A program made the translations under genes and the position numbers. Below, one piece after another: positions 47,514 through 56,918 of a stretch of 64,000 nt of DNA. How positions within the stretch are numbered: the stretch's first letter is position 1; each line of letters begins with the position of its first letter. Source of the DNA: Elainella sp. Prado103 (lineage in GTDB: Bacteria > Cyanobacteriota > Cyanobacteriia > Elainellales > Elainellaceae); contig JALOOM010000009.1 of NCBI GenBank assembly GCA_025454395.1, forward strand, positions 1 through 64,000, given 5' to 3'. The notes beneath the pieces were generated by a model that was not told the origin of the DNA, did not search any database, and saw nothing but the letters and a program-made list of their open reading frames with translations.

Positions 47514-47868
47514 AATGGTTTGACTAGATTTAGATGAATGGATGGATCTGACAGAGGTAAAAAGAGATAATAAATTAGCAAATAATAGGAAAGTAGTAGA
47601 TCACACTTGAATGAAGCTTGGGAGTCAATTTTGAATCACTGGGGATTCCCCAGGAAAAGGCTATTTCTGTTTGCTGATTTGGAGATCAGCCTTGGACTCC
47701 CTGTGACCTCCTCGATCCCGAAATTGCCTTCCTAGTGTAGCGTCCTTAAGGCCGATCGACCGTGGCGGATCATCAACCGATTGGGTGAAAACCCGCACCG
47801 ATTGCAGCAGCAGTGAATAATAGATCAAGTCAGAGGGGAGCTCAATGAATTGGGTTTAGTTGATAGCC
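47514..47868. other. Intergenic region with two hairpins
   Basis: 355 bp between xdhC and the ureohydrolase gene. It holds CTGGGG-ATT-CCCCAG (47639-47653) and GCTGAT-6nt-ATCAGC (47673-47690). Neither is followed by a T run. They could end the xdh transcript or sit in the ureohydrolase leader. Confidence 0.5.
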
Positions 47869-48855
47869 CTAAGTTTGCCGTAATTTCCCGGACAGGGATT
47901 GTCCGGTGCCGCCGCGCCGCACTAAAATCAACTCCGCACTAATGCTGACCGCAATTTCCGCAGGGGTAAGAGCACCGATATCCAGCCCGATCGGTGCGTA
48001 GATCGATCGCAAAATTTCCGGTGCCACGCCAGTTTGCTCGATCGCTTGATACACCTGCCTGACCCGTTTTTCGCTGCCAATCATGCCAAGATACTGGCAG
48101 GGTGGGATCCGTTGTAGGAGAGATTGTAAAGCTGCCAAGTCGTGCTGGTAGCCCCGAGTCACTAAGGCGGCATACAGTTGGGAATAGTGAGCTAGCCGAT
48201 CGATCGCCTTTGGGATCGGCTCCGCTAAAATTTGAGTGGCTTGAGGGTAGCGTTGGGGATTGGCCCACTCCGGCCGATCGTCCTGGATGATTACCTGAAA
48301 ACCAATTAGATCCGCAACTTTAGCTAACTGCTCTCCCACATGCCCAGCCCCAATGATCAACAAGCTAGGTGGAGGTTGGATCTGTTCAGTAAAGCCCTGC
48401 TCAGTCAAACCGGCAGGGAGAGGGAGGGAATTCGGAGGGAGTAAATGCGGTTGTCTATCTGAGGCAAAGGGCGTGATCAGTGTGACGATCTGACCCGATC
48501 CCAATCGCTGTAAGATTTGCTGCACCAATCTTTGCGCTGCTGCACCTTGCCAGCGTTCCAGCCACACTTGCATTTTGCCGCCGCAGACTCCCTCGGTTTG
48601 CCGTTGGGGGCTGCCGGTCAGATCGATTTCCACGAACTGCTTTGCGCCGGTTTGCAATACCTCCAGGGCTTGACGAATCACCTTGGCTTCTCCAGCTCCC
48701 CCGCCGATCGTGTTAAAGGTTTGCCCAGCGGCATCGATCACCATTTTGGCTCCAACCTCACGGGGCACCGAACCTCGTACCGCCATTACGGTAGCCAGCA
48801 CTGCCGCACCGCGCTCTAGGGCAGCCGCCAACTGTTGATAGCAATCCGTCATCAT
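47869..48855 (-). CDS. xdhC: XdhC-family molybdenum cofactor insertion protein
   Basis: 328 residues from ATG 48855; TTG 48876 is also in frame. The XdhC_CoxI domain is at about 8-80 (ALERGAAVLATVMAVRGSVPREVGAKMVI, GGAGEAKVIRQAL). The C-terminal Rossmann XdhC domain is at about 160-310 (LLIIGAGHVGEQLAKVADLIGFQVIIQDDRPEWANP; LYAALVTRGYQHDLAALQSLL; IGLDIGALTPAEIAVSISAELI). XdhC proteins bind Mo cofactor, help form the terminal sulfido ligand and load it into xanthine dehydrogenase. It lies 186 bp downstream of xdhB on the same strand, in the usual position for an accessory gene. Confidence 0.9.
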   Translation of the reverse strand: MMTDCYQQLAAALERGAAVLATVMAVRGSVPREVGAKMVIDAAGQTFNTIGGGAGEAKVIRQALEVLQTGAKQFVEIDLTGSPQRQTEGVCGGKMQVWLERWQGAAAQRLVQQILQRLGSGQIVTLITPFASDRQPHLLPPNSLPLPAGLTEQGFTEQIQPPPSLLIIGAGHVGEQLAKVADLIGFQVIIQDDRPEWANPQRYPQATQILAEPIPKAIDRLAHYSQLYAALVTRGYQHDLAALQSLLQRIPPCQYLGMIGSEKRVRQVYQAIEQTGVAPEILRSIYAPIGLDIGALTPAEIAVSISAELILVRRGGTGQSLSGKLRQT

Positions 48856-49041
48856 TTCAGCGATCGTTCCATCCAACGTTCGATCTAATGGGGGAAATCT
48901 GTGAGCCCTGGTAGATCAGCAGAGATCACTAGAGATCACCGGAAATTTTTGCTTTGATTTAGGTTCCAGGGTTGATCGGGCTCTCAGGACAGGTAGGAGT
49001 CCAGACGGGTGGAACTTCAGAATGCTGGGTTCCAGAGCGAA

Positions 49042-51366
49042 CTAAGACTGCACAAGCGATGGCTGCGATCGGCCGGCCCGAACTTGCTCGATCGCCCAGA
49101 GAGTCGCTTCCGGGGTAGCGGGTAGACCGAGTGGCACGGCATTAGCGCAGCCAAAGGCGGCCACCGCCGCTCGAATTGCTTCTCGTACTGACATAGCCAA
49201 CATAAAGGGCGGTTCGCCAACGGCCTTGCTGCCATAAATCACGCCATCTTGAGCAGCTCGCTCCAACAAATGTACAGTAAATTGTTCCGGGACTTCGCTG
49301 ATGGTCGGAATTTTGTAAGTGCTGGGGGCAAAGGTGCGCAGCCGTCCCTGATCGTCCCAAACCAGTTCTTCCATGGTCAGCCAGCCCATCCCCTGAACAA
49401 AGCCGCCCTCAATTTGACCGCGATCGATCAGTGGGTTGAGCGATTCTCCCACATCATGGACGATATCAACCTGCCGCAGCTTAAAGGTGCCGGTGAAGCC
49501 ATCGACCTCCACCTCAGACACGGCGGTGCCGTAGGCAAAATAGTAAAATGGTCTGCCTTTACCTAATTTGGGATCCCAAAAAATATTCGGGGTTCGGTAG
49601 AACCCTGTAGCCGAGAGGCTGATCCGTTCGCTGTAGGCTTGTTGCACTACTTCTTCAAAGGGGATGCGGGCACTGGGATAGGTGCGGCAATAGATCCAAT
49701 CATCAGCAAACACCATATCTTCCGGTGCATCCAGGTTGAGCATCCGCACGGCCACCGCCGCCAGTCGAGTCCGCAGGGTTTCACAGGCATCTTTCACCGC
49801 CTGGCCGTTCAGATCCGATCCACTCGAAGCCGCCGTTGCTGAAGTGTTCGGCACTTTGTCCGTGCTGGTGTGCATGATGCGAATTCGATCGATCTTCACT
49901 CCCAGAGCTTGAGTTGCTACTTGCAGCATTTTGGTATGGAGCCCCTGCCCCATTTCGGTGCCACCATGGTTGAGCTGAATACTGCCGTCGGTGTAGATCA
50001 AAACAAGAGCACCCGCCTGGTTATATTGCACCTTATTAAAAGAGATGCCAAACTTGACCGGCGTGATCGCCAACCCACGTTTTTGGTAAGCACTGGTGCG
50101 GTTAAATTCAGTAATCGCTGCTTGCCGTGCCTCATAGTTCGATCGCGTTTTGGCTTCCGTCCAGATTCGGGCGATCCGATTATCTACAATTTCTTGCCCG
50201 TAATGGGTAGTACTTGTTTCGCCTTCCCCAAAGTAAAAGTTCCGTTCTCGCACGATATCAGGGGGCAGGTTAAGGGTTCTGGCAATTCGATCGATCACTT
50301 CTTCAATGCCAATCATGCCCTGGGGCCCGCCAAAGCCCCGATAGGCCGTGTTGGAAACTCGGTTGGTTTTAGCGATCTGCCCCTGCACGACTAAATGGGG
50401 AATATAGTAAGCGTTGTCAGTATGCAGCATGGCCCGCATCAGTACCGGCGGCGACAGATCTAAACTCCAACCGCCATCGGCATAAAGATGCATCTGTAAG
50501 CCCGTGATTTTGCCATCGCTGCTAAACCCAACCTCATACTGAGCCAGGAAACCATGCCGCTTGCCAGTAATCAGCATGTCATGGTGCCGACGGAGGCGGA
50601 CTCGGACTGGCCGACCTGTTTTATGGGCTGCCACAGCGGCGGCGGCGGCAAAGGGATTAGCTTGGGACTCTTTGCCCCCAAAACCGCCTCCCATGCGTAA
50701 ACAAGTGACAATGACTCGATGGCTGGGTAGACCCAGCACACGGGCCACAATCACCTGGGTTTCGCTGGGGTGTTGAGTCGAAGCATAGACCTGGTAATTG
50801 CCTTCGCCATCAGGCACGACCCAACTGGTCTGGGTTTCCAGGTAAAAATGATCCTGGGCTCCAATATCGATCGATCCGCTCAGACGGTGTTCGGCTTGTT
50901 GTAAGGCGGTTTCAGGTTCGCCGCGTCGGATGATTTGGGGTTCGGCATGGAAGTGATTAGATGTGATCGCCTCAGCAATGGTAGTGATCGCCGGTAGGGG
51001 CTCATATTCAACCACCACTTGAGCAGCAGCTTGGCGAGCAGCAGCTTCAGTTTCGCCGATCGCCCAGACTACAACCTGACCAAAATAGCTGACTTCATCC
51101 GTCGGCAGCATCACTTCATCTTGACGGATCGCACCTGTATCGTTGGTGCCCGGAACATCGGCGGCTGTCAGTAAAGCGACACAACCGGGAACCTGTGCGG
51201 CTTGGGTGGTATCAATTTGGGTAATTTTGGCTCTGGCATGGGGCGACAATACGGGATAAAGGGACAGCATTCCAGTAGGTAGCCGCTGATCGTCCGTATA
51301 AATAGCTGTGCCACTGACATGCCCTGCGGCGCTTTCATGACTTTTGTGTTGACCGACCCTGCTCAT
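49042..51366 (-). CDS. xdhB: Xanthine dehydrogenase, molybdopterin-binding subunit
   Basis: 774 residues, the large subunit of a two-subunit xanthine dehydrogenase (oxidises hypoxanthine and xanthine to urate). Seen: the hammerhead domain ESAAGHVSGTAIYTDD at the N-terminus, CLRMGGGFGGKESQANPFA (Mo-cofactor motif), NTAYRGFGGPQGMIGIEEVID with the Arg typical of purine-specific enzymes, TEMGQGLHTKMLQVATQALG, and the catalytic-Glu motif YGSKAVGEPPFMLAMSVREAIRAA near the C-terminus. Length agrees with bacterial XdhB. GAGG is seven bases before ATG 51366. It is separated from xdhA by a repeat-filled 592-bp gap, unusual because these genes normally abut. Confidence 0.93.
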   Translation of the reverse strand: MSRVGQHKSHESAAGHVSGTAIYTDDQRLPTGMLSLYPVLSPHARAKITQIDTTQAAQVPGCVALLTAADVPGTNDTGAIRQDEVMLPTDEVSYFGQVVVWAIGETEAAARQAAAQVVVEYEPLPAITTIAEAITSNHFHAEPQIIRRGEPETALQQAEHRLSGSIDIGAQDHFYLETQTSWVVPDGEGNYQVYASTQHPSETQVIVARVLGLPSHRVIVTCLRMGGGFGGKESQANPFAAAAAVAAHKTGRPVRVRLRRHHDMLITGKRHGFLAQYEVGFSSDGKITGLQMHLYADGGWSLDLSPPVLMRAMLHTDNAYYIPHLVVQGQIAKTNRVSNTAYRGFGGPQGMIGIEEVIDRIARTLNLPPDIVRERNFYFGEGETSTTHYGQEIVDNRIARIWTEAKTRSNYEARQAAITEFNRTSAYQKRGLAITPVKFGISFNKVQYNQAGALVLIYTDGSIQLNHGGTEMGQGLHTKMLQVATQALGVKIDRIRIMHTSTDKVPNTSATAASSGSDLNGQAVKDACETLRTRLAAVAVRMLNLDAPEDMVFADDWIYCRTYPSARIPFEEVVQQAYSERISLSATGFYRTPNIFWDPKLGKGRPFYYFAYGTAVSEVEVDGFTGTFKLRQVDIVHDVGESLNPLIDRGQIEGGFVQGMGWLTMEELVWDDQGRLRTFAPSTYKIPTISEVPEQFTVHLLERAAQDGVIYGSKAVGEPPFMLAMSVREAIRAAVAAFGCANAVPLGLPATPEATLWAIEQVRAGRSQPSLVQS

Positions 51367-51958
51367 ACGCTGCCCTCTTCCTAGATGCTCCTTGGACTGT
51401 TATGTAACTGTGATATGCAACTATGATATGTAACTGTGATATGTAACTGTGATATGTAACCGTGATATGTAACTTTGATACCGATCGAGCTATGATGCAA
51501 ATTTAGATTTGATGCAAATTTAGATTTGATGCAAATTTAGATTTGATGCAAATATAAATTCGATAGAAATACAACTATAATGCCAATGCAAATCTGATGC
51601 AAATGTAAATCTGATGCCGATCGAGCTGTGATGTCAATATGATTATGATGCCAATTTAGATTTGATGCCAATGTGATTATGATGCCAATGCGCCTATGGT
51701 GCTAATAGTAAATACAGTACTAATAGTAACTATGGCACTAATGCATCCATGATAGCAGCATAACCAGGATAGTGATGTAACTGGGATAGCAATGTGACTG
51801 GGATAGTAATGCAACCGGAATAGCAATGTAACCGGGATAGTAATGTGACTGGGATAGTAATGTAACTGGGACACCGATCTAGCTGGCCAATATGCTAAAT
51901 TTCTCCTGCCAATCCTGCTGTCATTCCCCACTCCTGTCTCGATCGGGCTTGATCTAGG
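51367..51958. repeat. Minisatellite-like tandem array between xdhA and xdhB
   Basis: About 480 bp (51399-51880) of consecutive, drifting tandem arrays. 13-bp units TGATATGTAACTG run at about 51410-51478. 17-bp units TGATGCAAATTTAGATT run at about 51492-51560 and decay through TGATGCCAATGTGATTA forms to about 51690. 17-bp units GGGATAGTAATGTGACT cover about 51765-51870. The period is mostly 17, so no reading frame is maintained; the ORF at 51677-51931 is a by-product. The rest of the gap has no gene. Confidence 0.85.
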
Positions 51959-53488
51959 CTAGGGAAATTCCACAAAAAACTTTTCGAATAAATTGACCAC
52001 TAACCGTTTGCGGTAGTCGGCACTCCCCCGCAGATCGGTCAAAGGAGTAAAAGCCTCCTGCAATTGTAATCGTACCGCCTGGAGAGTTTCAAGGCTCCAA
52101 GGTTGGCCAATCAGCATCTCCTCTACCTCGATCGCCCGAATGGGAGTTGCTGCCACGCCTCCATAGCCCAACCGAGCGTGCAGGATTCGATGATTGGCAT
52201 CGAGATCGATCACGAACGCTGCGGCCACAATACTGATGTCATCGGTTCCTCGTTTGCCGATCTTATAGGACTGGGCCAATCGGCGCACCGTGCCAGGGGT
52301 TGGCAGTTTGGGAATTTGTACCGAAACAATCACTTCTTGAGGTTGCAGTTCGGTTTGGCGATAACCTTTAAAGAAATTGGCTAGCGGAATGATTCGCTCT
52401 CCCACCGAACTTGCGAGTTTAACGCTGGCATCCAACGAAAGTAACACGGGGGGCAGATCGCCGATCGGGGAAGCCGTGCCAAGGTTGCCGCCTAAAGTAG
52501 CCCGGTTGCGAACCTGTCGAGCCGCGAACCAATGTAGCATTTCATCCAGGCTGGGAAAAATGCCGTGTAGACTGGTTTCAATTTGACTGAGAGGAACAGC
52601 CGCACCAATTTCCAGTACCTCTGGAGTTTGGCTGATCTGCTTTAGTTCGGTAACGGCTTCCAGGGAGATTAAAACGGGATAGTGCTGACGATGCCAACTC
52701 ATTTCCAAACCCAGATCAGTGGCACCGGCCACGAGGGTTGCTTCTGGATGTTGTTGCCACCGATCGAACACTTCCTGTAACTGAGTTGGGCGGTAAAACT
52801 GTTGATTGTTACCCAGGTAAGACAAAGACTCCAGACTCACCGTCGCAGTATTCAACTTGTGGGTAAACCCGTCATCGATCGCAGCAGCGGCAGCAACTTG
52901 TTGGGCAGCCCGTCGAATCGGCAAATAGCCTGTGCAGCGACAAAGATTACCTTCCACGGCTAAATCATCAACCTGCCCCTCGTAATAGGCCGCGAACAAA
53001 CTCATGATGAATCCAGGTGTGCAGTAGCCACATTGGGAACCGCCCGTTTCGACCATCGCTGCTTGTACCGGATGAAGCTGATCGATCGCTACACCTGTAC
53101 TATTGGATCCGGGGCGATCGACAATCCCCTCAGCCGTGAAAATCTCTCGTCCAGCTACGGCTCCTAGGGGAATCAGACAGCTATTGACTGCCTGATAATG
53201 GGGTTTGCCATCGGCTCCAGCACCGATCATGACTACTGTGCAGGCTCCACAGTCTCCATCACCACAGCCTTCCTTCGTGCCCGATCGACCACTGTGGCGC
53301 AGATATTCTAGCAGCGTCATCGTGGGGGCAAAGTCACGCAGGTGAACAGGTTCGTCGTTGATCTTAAAGGTCAGTAAGGTCAGTTGGGTTGCAAGTTGCT
53401 GATTCACAGTGCTGTTCTGAATTTGCTGCAATTGTGAAAGTGATGGCTTCTGCAAACATTGAGTTTTTTGCCTCCGGCTGTGCGTCAA
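51959..53488 (-). CDS. xdhA: Xanthine dehydrogenase, FeS/FAD subunit
   Basis: Up to 509 residues. The plant-type [2Fe-2S] domain has CGDGDCGACTVV and NSCLIPL; the second cluster has GGSQCGYCTPGFIMSLFA and EGNLCRCTGYLPIRRA. The FAD domain follows from about 225 (ATLVAGATDLGLEMSW; VRNRATLGGNLGTASPIGDLPPVLLSLDA), ending with the CO-dehydrogenase flavoprotein C-terminal part. The start is uncertain: TTG 53488, TTG 53455 and GTG 53407 are in frame, and the family homology begins at LTLLTFKINDEPVHL, so GTG 53407 is plausible. GGAGG near 53474 points to an out-of-frame ATG at 53459. Electron-transfer partner of XdhB. Confidence 0.88.
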   Translation of the reverse strand: MTHSRRQKTQCLQKPSLSQLQQIQNSTVNQQLATQLTLLTFKINDEPVHLRDFAPTMTLLEYLRHSGRSGTKEGCGDGDCGACTVVMIGAGADGKPHYQAVNSCLIPLGAVAGREIFTAEGIVDRPGSNSTGVAIDQLHPVQAAMVETGGSQCGYCTPGFIMSLFAAYYEGQVDDLAVEGNLCRCTGYLPIRRAAQQVAAAAAIDDGFTHKLNTATVSLESLSYLGNNQQFYRPTQLQEVFDRWQQHPEATLVAGATDLGLEMSWHRQHYPVLISLEAVTELKQISQTPEVLEIGAAVPLSQIETSLHGIFPSLDEMLHWFAARQVRNRATLGGNLGTASPIGDLPPVLLSLDASVKLASSVGERIIPLANFFKGYRQTELQPQEVIVSVQIPKLPTPGTVRRLAQSYKIGKRGTDDISIVAAAFVIDLDANHRILHARLGYGGVAATPIRAIEVEEMLIGQPWSLETLQAVRLQLQEAFTPLTDLRGSADYRKRLVVNLFEKFFVEFP

Positions 53489-53530
53489 GCTGTGCGAACC
53501 TACCCCGATTTCTACAGAATTGATCTAATT

Positions 53531-53570
53531 GATCTAATTGATCGACCAGATCGATCAGATCAATTAGATC
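53531..53570. repeat. Perfect 13-bp inverted repeat made of GATC units
   Basis: GATCTAATTGATC (53531-53543) and its exact complement GATCAATTAGATC (53558-53570) with a 14-base spacer, inside a longer run of ATTGATCTA and GATCGAT units (53518-53577). It lies between divergent xdhA and the membrane-protein gene: possible regulator site or hairpin. Confidence 0.7.
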
Positions 53571-53773
53571 GATCGATAAAACCAATCTACAGAATTGCGC
53601 TAAAGCAGGGGAGACTTCACGACAGGCGCTCACAGGCAGGGCTTATTCAGAGGCCGTAGCAAAGATTAATGTCTAGCTTGCTGTGAATTAAGTAGGCTAA
53701 GTAACAAATCCATAAAAATTAACCTGAATTTGCACTCTTCACAGGACTCTCAGTAGTCAAGGAGAACCTACCC

Positions 53774-54781
53774 ATGAAACGATATCCGGTGAAGTTGGTT
53801 TTGCTGGGGCTTGTGGTTGCTGGCTGGATCGGAATGGGCGGAGTGATGGGAATGGTTGGAATGGTCGGGGCTCAGACACCAGTGCCGACACCAATACCAG
53901 TGCCTATCCCCACGTTAGCTCCATCACCTGGGTTATCTGAACCATTACCTCAATCAGACACGGTTCAACAGATCAAAATCGGTGGAGATACCATTGTCAA
54001 TCCGGGGCAGGTTGTTGAGCAGGCCGTAGCAATTCGTGGAAATGTAATGGTCAAGAGTAATGGATACGTCACCGATCAAGCTGTGGCGATCGGCGGGAAT
54101 ATTACTTTAGAACCGAATGCCCGCGTCGATGGCGATGTTGTAGCGATCGGTGGACAGATCATGCGCGATCCAACGGCAAGGCTCGGTGGACAAGAGATTG
54201 CAGTTTTCCCAGCATTACAAGGTATTTTGAATCGGTTTGGTGTGTTTGGCACCCTGTATCTGGTGAATGCAATGATTTACTGGACAATGCTGATCTTTAC
54301 TGTAATTGTCGGTATTTTTCTGGCATTACTGCTCCCTCGTCACTTGCAGAGGATGGGAACAATCTTGAGGCAAAACTCGTTTCAAAGTGGAGTTTGGGGG
54401 GTTGGGGGTTTCCTGGCGACCCTGTTGGTGAGCACGCTGCTATCAGGCAGTTTGCTGGGAATGTTAGTGATCCCGGTGGTCAATCTGCTGCTCTTGATTG
54501 CCGGACTGGTAGGAGGAGTGGTCACTGCCATTTGGCTCGGCGACAAGGCCTTATCTCGTTCGCCTCTCCCATTCGCCGCCGAGAATAGTCTCTCCCAGCC
54601 TCCACCCCAACCATTGATTCAACGCTTGTTGCTGGGGATGCTTTTCCTGGCGATCTTGAGTTTGATCCCGATCGTAGGCGGGTTACTGCTCGCGATCCTG
54701 AATCTATTTGGCTTTGGAGCCGTCTTGCAGTCTCGATTTGGCAGTCGTCTCGCCCATCGTGTTGAATCACCAGTTGGATAA
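53774..54781 (+). CDS. Membrane protein with bactofilin-like beta repeats
   Basis: 335 residues. Signal-like N-terminal segment (VKLVLLGLVVAGWIGMGGVMGMVGMVGAQT) with a Pro/Thr linker. About 70-145 are short beta-helix style repeats (VVEQAVAIRGNVMVKSNGYVTDQAVAIGGNITLEPNARVDGDVVAIGG) resembling polymer-forming cytoskeletal (bactofilin) sequence. Then come four or so membrane helices at about 160-320 (YWTMLIFTVIVGIFLALLLP; GGFLATLLVSTLLSGSLLGMLVIPVVNLLLLIAGLVGGVVTAIWLG; LLLGMLFLAILSLIPIVGGLLLAILNLFGFG). SD AAGGAG is nine bases from ATG 53774. The beta region would be outside the membrane. Function unknown. Confidence 0.75.
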   Translation: MKRYPVKLVLLGLVVAGWIGMGGVMGMVGMVGAQTPVPTPIPVPIPTLAPSPGLSEPLPQSDTVQQIKIGGDTIVNPGQVVEQAVAIRGNVMVKSNGYVTDQAVAIGGNITLEPNARVDGDVVAIGGQIMRDPTARLGGQEIAVFPALQGILNRFGVFGTLYLVNAMIYWTMLIFTVIVGIFLALLLPRHLQRMGTILRQNSFQSGVWGVGGFLATLLVSTLLSGSLLGMLVIPVVNLLLLIAGLVGGVVTAIWLGDKALSRSPLPFAAENSLSQPPPQPLIQRLLLGMLFLAILSLIPIVGGLLLAILNLFGFGAVLQSRFGSRLAHRVESPVG

Positions 54782-54786
54782 AATCT

Positions 54787-54850
54787 GGCTCATTGCCGGT
54801 ATGGCTCATTGCCGGTATGGCTCATTGCCAGTATAGGTCGAGTCCGGTAT
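54787..54850. repeat. 16-bp tandem repeat, four copies
   Basis: GGCTCATTGCCGGTAT at 54787 and 54803, one-mismatch copy at 54819, diverged copy at 54835. It starts 6 bp after the stop at 54781. Confidence 0.9.
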
Positions 54851-54957
54851 GGGTCAAGGCACCTGCAAAAGCTGGTAGGGTTAGGCTTGATCGGACTCCA
54901 CCCTGGTCATCGATCGGCGGATGGTCATATTTTATCTAACGCTAACCCTACTACTCC

Positions 54958-56085
54958 TTAACCGGGCTCAGACAAAATGGGAGGTAAAGCTGGCAGTTCC
55001 GGCTCTTGCATTGGCTGGGGTGATACACCTGAAACTCGCTTAATTTGAGCGATCAGATCTTCCAGATGACGCTCGCTGGTGTGCTCTTGCAGCAGATATT
55101 CATAGCCTTTTTGAGCTTGGGCTTCAGCCAGTTGTGGGTTTTGCAGGAAATGCTGGATCGCCTGCTTCATACCCGCTGCATCTCCAGGAGCGACCCCAAC
55201 GACCACACCCAGGTCGATCAGTCGTTCTGCCAGTCCGGGGGTGCGGGTAATGATCACCGGACGACGGCAAGCCATGGCTTCCATCAGGGTGGTCAACCCA
55301 GCCGAATAGGTGTTGTAAAGCAAACTGACGACAACCAGGTCTGCATTCCGGTAAAGCTGCCGGAATTGCCGCCATTCCTGCGGGTGGGAGGACATGTTTT
55401 TCGGCATGACTTCCGGGAATGCCACCCGCGTCTTGGCAGAAGCATTAGGAGAAACAGCACAGATTTTCACATCGACATCCAAATCTTCAGTTGCTGCCGC
55501 TAATGTGACATAATCTCGCTGCTCCAAACCCGCACTAGCGATGATCGGTCTTTCTTTGCCCGGCGTAACGGGCCCAGGGCAGAAAAACTGCACATCGGTT
55601 TGCTCCCGCAGCACATATACCTGGCTCGCAGGTAGGTTAAGACGGCGGCGCAAGGTGTCTGCTTTGATTTGCGTGTTAGTAATGAATAGATCGATCGACT
55701 GAGCCAGTTGGAAGAACTGAGACATGGCGCGCACTCGAATGCGGTTGGGCTCCATTACCGAAACCGTAATCCGAGGCCGATTGGTCTGGAAGCGAGTCAG
55801 GATCGCCAACGGAAACCCAATATCTTCCCCGGTACAGAAAACAGTGTCATTGGCTGTGAGCTTGTGCGCCAGAGCGCGAGCCAGGGCCCAGTGCTCCGGT
55901 TGGCTAATCATCTTAGCCATGGCTCGATCGATCCACTGGACAGATTCCACATCGGGCTGATGAACCGTCGCATTAAGTTCTTGACTCATCGTCCACATCG
56001 TGTGACGCGGACATTGATCAAGCTGAGCATCCTCATGAAATTTCTTGAGATTAAACGGGCGGCTCAACGCAATGTGGTACTTCAT
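54958..56085 (-). CDS. GT4-like glycosyltransferase
   Basis: 375 residues from ATG 56085; GTG 56094 is also in frame. N-terminal: YHIALSRPFNLKKFHEDAQLDQCPRH and a LAHKLTANDTVFCTGEDIGFPLAIL strand-helix region. VEVPNR-like strands and VYVLREQTDVQFFCPGP mark the inter-domain hinge. The donor domain has RPIIASAGLEQRDYVTLAAA, NADLVVVSLLYNTYSAGLTTLMEAMACRRPVIITRTPG (the typical ExxA/G-style acidic motif is EAMACRRP) and a C-terminal helix. It is a retaining GT-B glycosyltransferase. No linked pathway genes are close, and the large gap upstream (56095-56918) is empty. Confidence 0.82.
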   Translation of the reverse strand: MKYHIALSRPFNLKKFHEDAQLDQCPRHTMWTMSQELNATVHQPDVESVQWIDRAMAKMISQPEHWALARALAHKLTANDTVFCTGEDIGFPLAILTRFQTNRPRITVSVMEPNRIRVRAMSQFFQLAQSIDLFITNTQIKADTLRRRLNLPASQVYVLREQTDVQFFCPGPVTPGKERPIIASAGLEQRDYVTLAAATEDLDVDVKICAVSPNASAKTRVAFPEVMPKNMSSHPQEWRQFRQLYRNADLVVVSLLYNTYSAGLTTLMEAMACRRPVIITRTPGLAERLIDLGVVVGVAPGDAAGMKQAIQHFLQNPQLAEAQAQKGYEYLLQEHTSERHLEDLIAQIKRVSGVSPQPMQEPELPALPPILSEPG

Positions 56086-56918
56086 AAAACACACGTCTCC
56101 AGTCAGAACTGCCTAGAAGTAAATTTGTTTGGTAAAGCTGGGGATATGGCAAGAGTTAATCTTCCCATCCCAGCGGTATTTCTTGGTGACATTCCTGATC
56201 AGGGTACCCAAATTTGAGTTTGGCAGTGACTCTATCGATAATTTCTTTTCTATAAGTCACTGGCTAATTCCTGATTCAGTCACTCAATATTCTAAGAAGA
56301 GTTTTAGTTCGCACTAATCATTTATTCAATCTAGTCTCAATCAATTCCGTACAATTTTGCAATCATCATTGAATGGATAATATTGATTAGAGATTAGATC
56401 GGTTGTCCTCACAAAGAAGTGCTGCCTCAATGATGGGGAACTTCTGAAACTCTTAGAACCTTTGATGAGGGCTACCCTGTTGAAAAATCGATTTAACTCG
56501 ATCGGTTAGCTGTTCAGACAGGCAATCGTAAAGGGAAAGCGCTGAATCAACAGCATAGATGCATGATAGATACATGAGGTACAAGTGAGATCAACCTAAG
56601 TCAGCGTATAGCTAACGATCGGTATTGATCACACGGTACTGATCACACGGGGGATTGTTGGCTTTGCGATCTGCAATTAATTAGAGATTACACGCTCCAT
56701 CTACTCCTGACAATCGAGAGAGTCGCGTTTTGCCTGATCTTCATTAGAGTTTAATCATCCGGTGAAGCTCGATGTAGCGTTGGGGGCATGATGCCGTGAA
56801 ATTAATCAAGAGTGTGGGTCATTTTTGTCTGGTTCGTGGGAGGAGAGATCAGGCTGATGACGGTAATCTGAACAGCAAGTGGATAGTGAGTCAGCAGCGG
56901 CAGGGACGAGCGAGTTAA
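56086..56918. other. 830-bp non-coding region
   Basis: No gene found. A direct duplication TGATCACACGG occurs near 56627 and 56640. The region should hold the promoter of the GT4 gene (minus) and of the decayed haloperoxidase gene (plus). Confidence 0.4.

Noticed and set aside
51677-51931. ORF with 17-residue peptide repeats on the minus strand
   Set aside because: It is a by-product of the 17-bp DNA array: 51 bp gives a 17-residue period. No start context or family resemblance.
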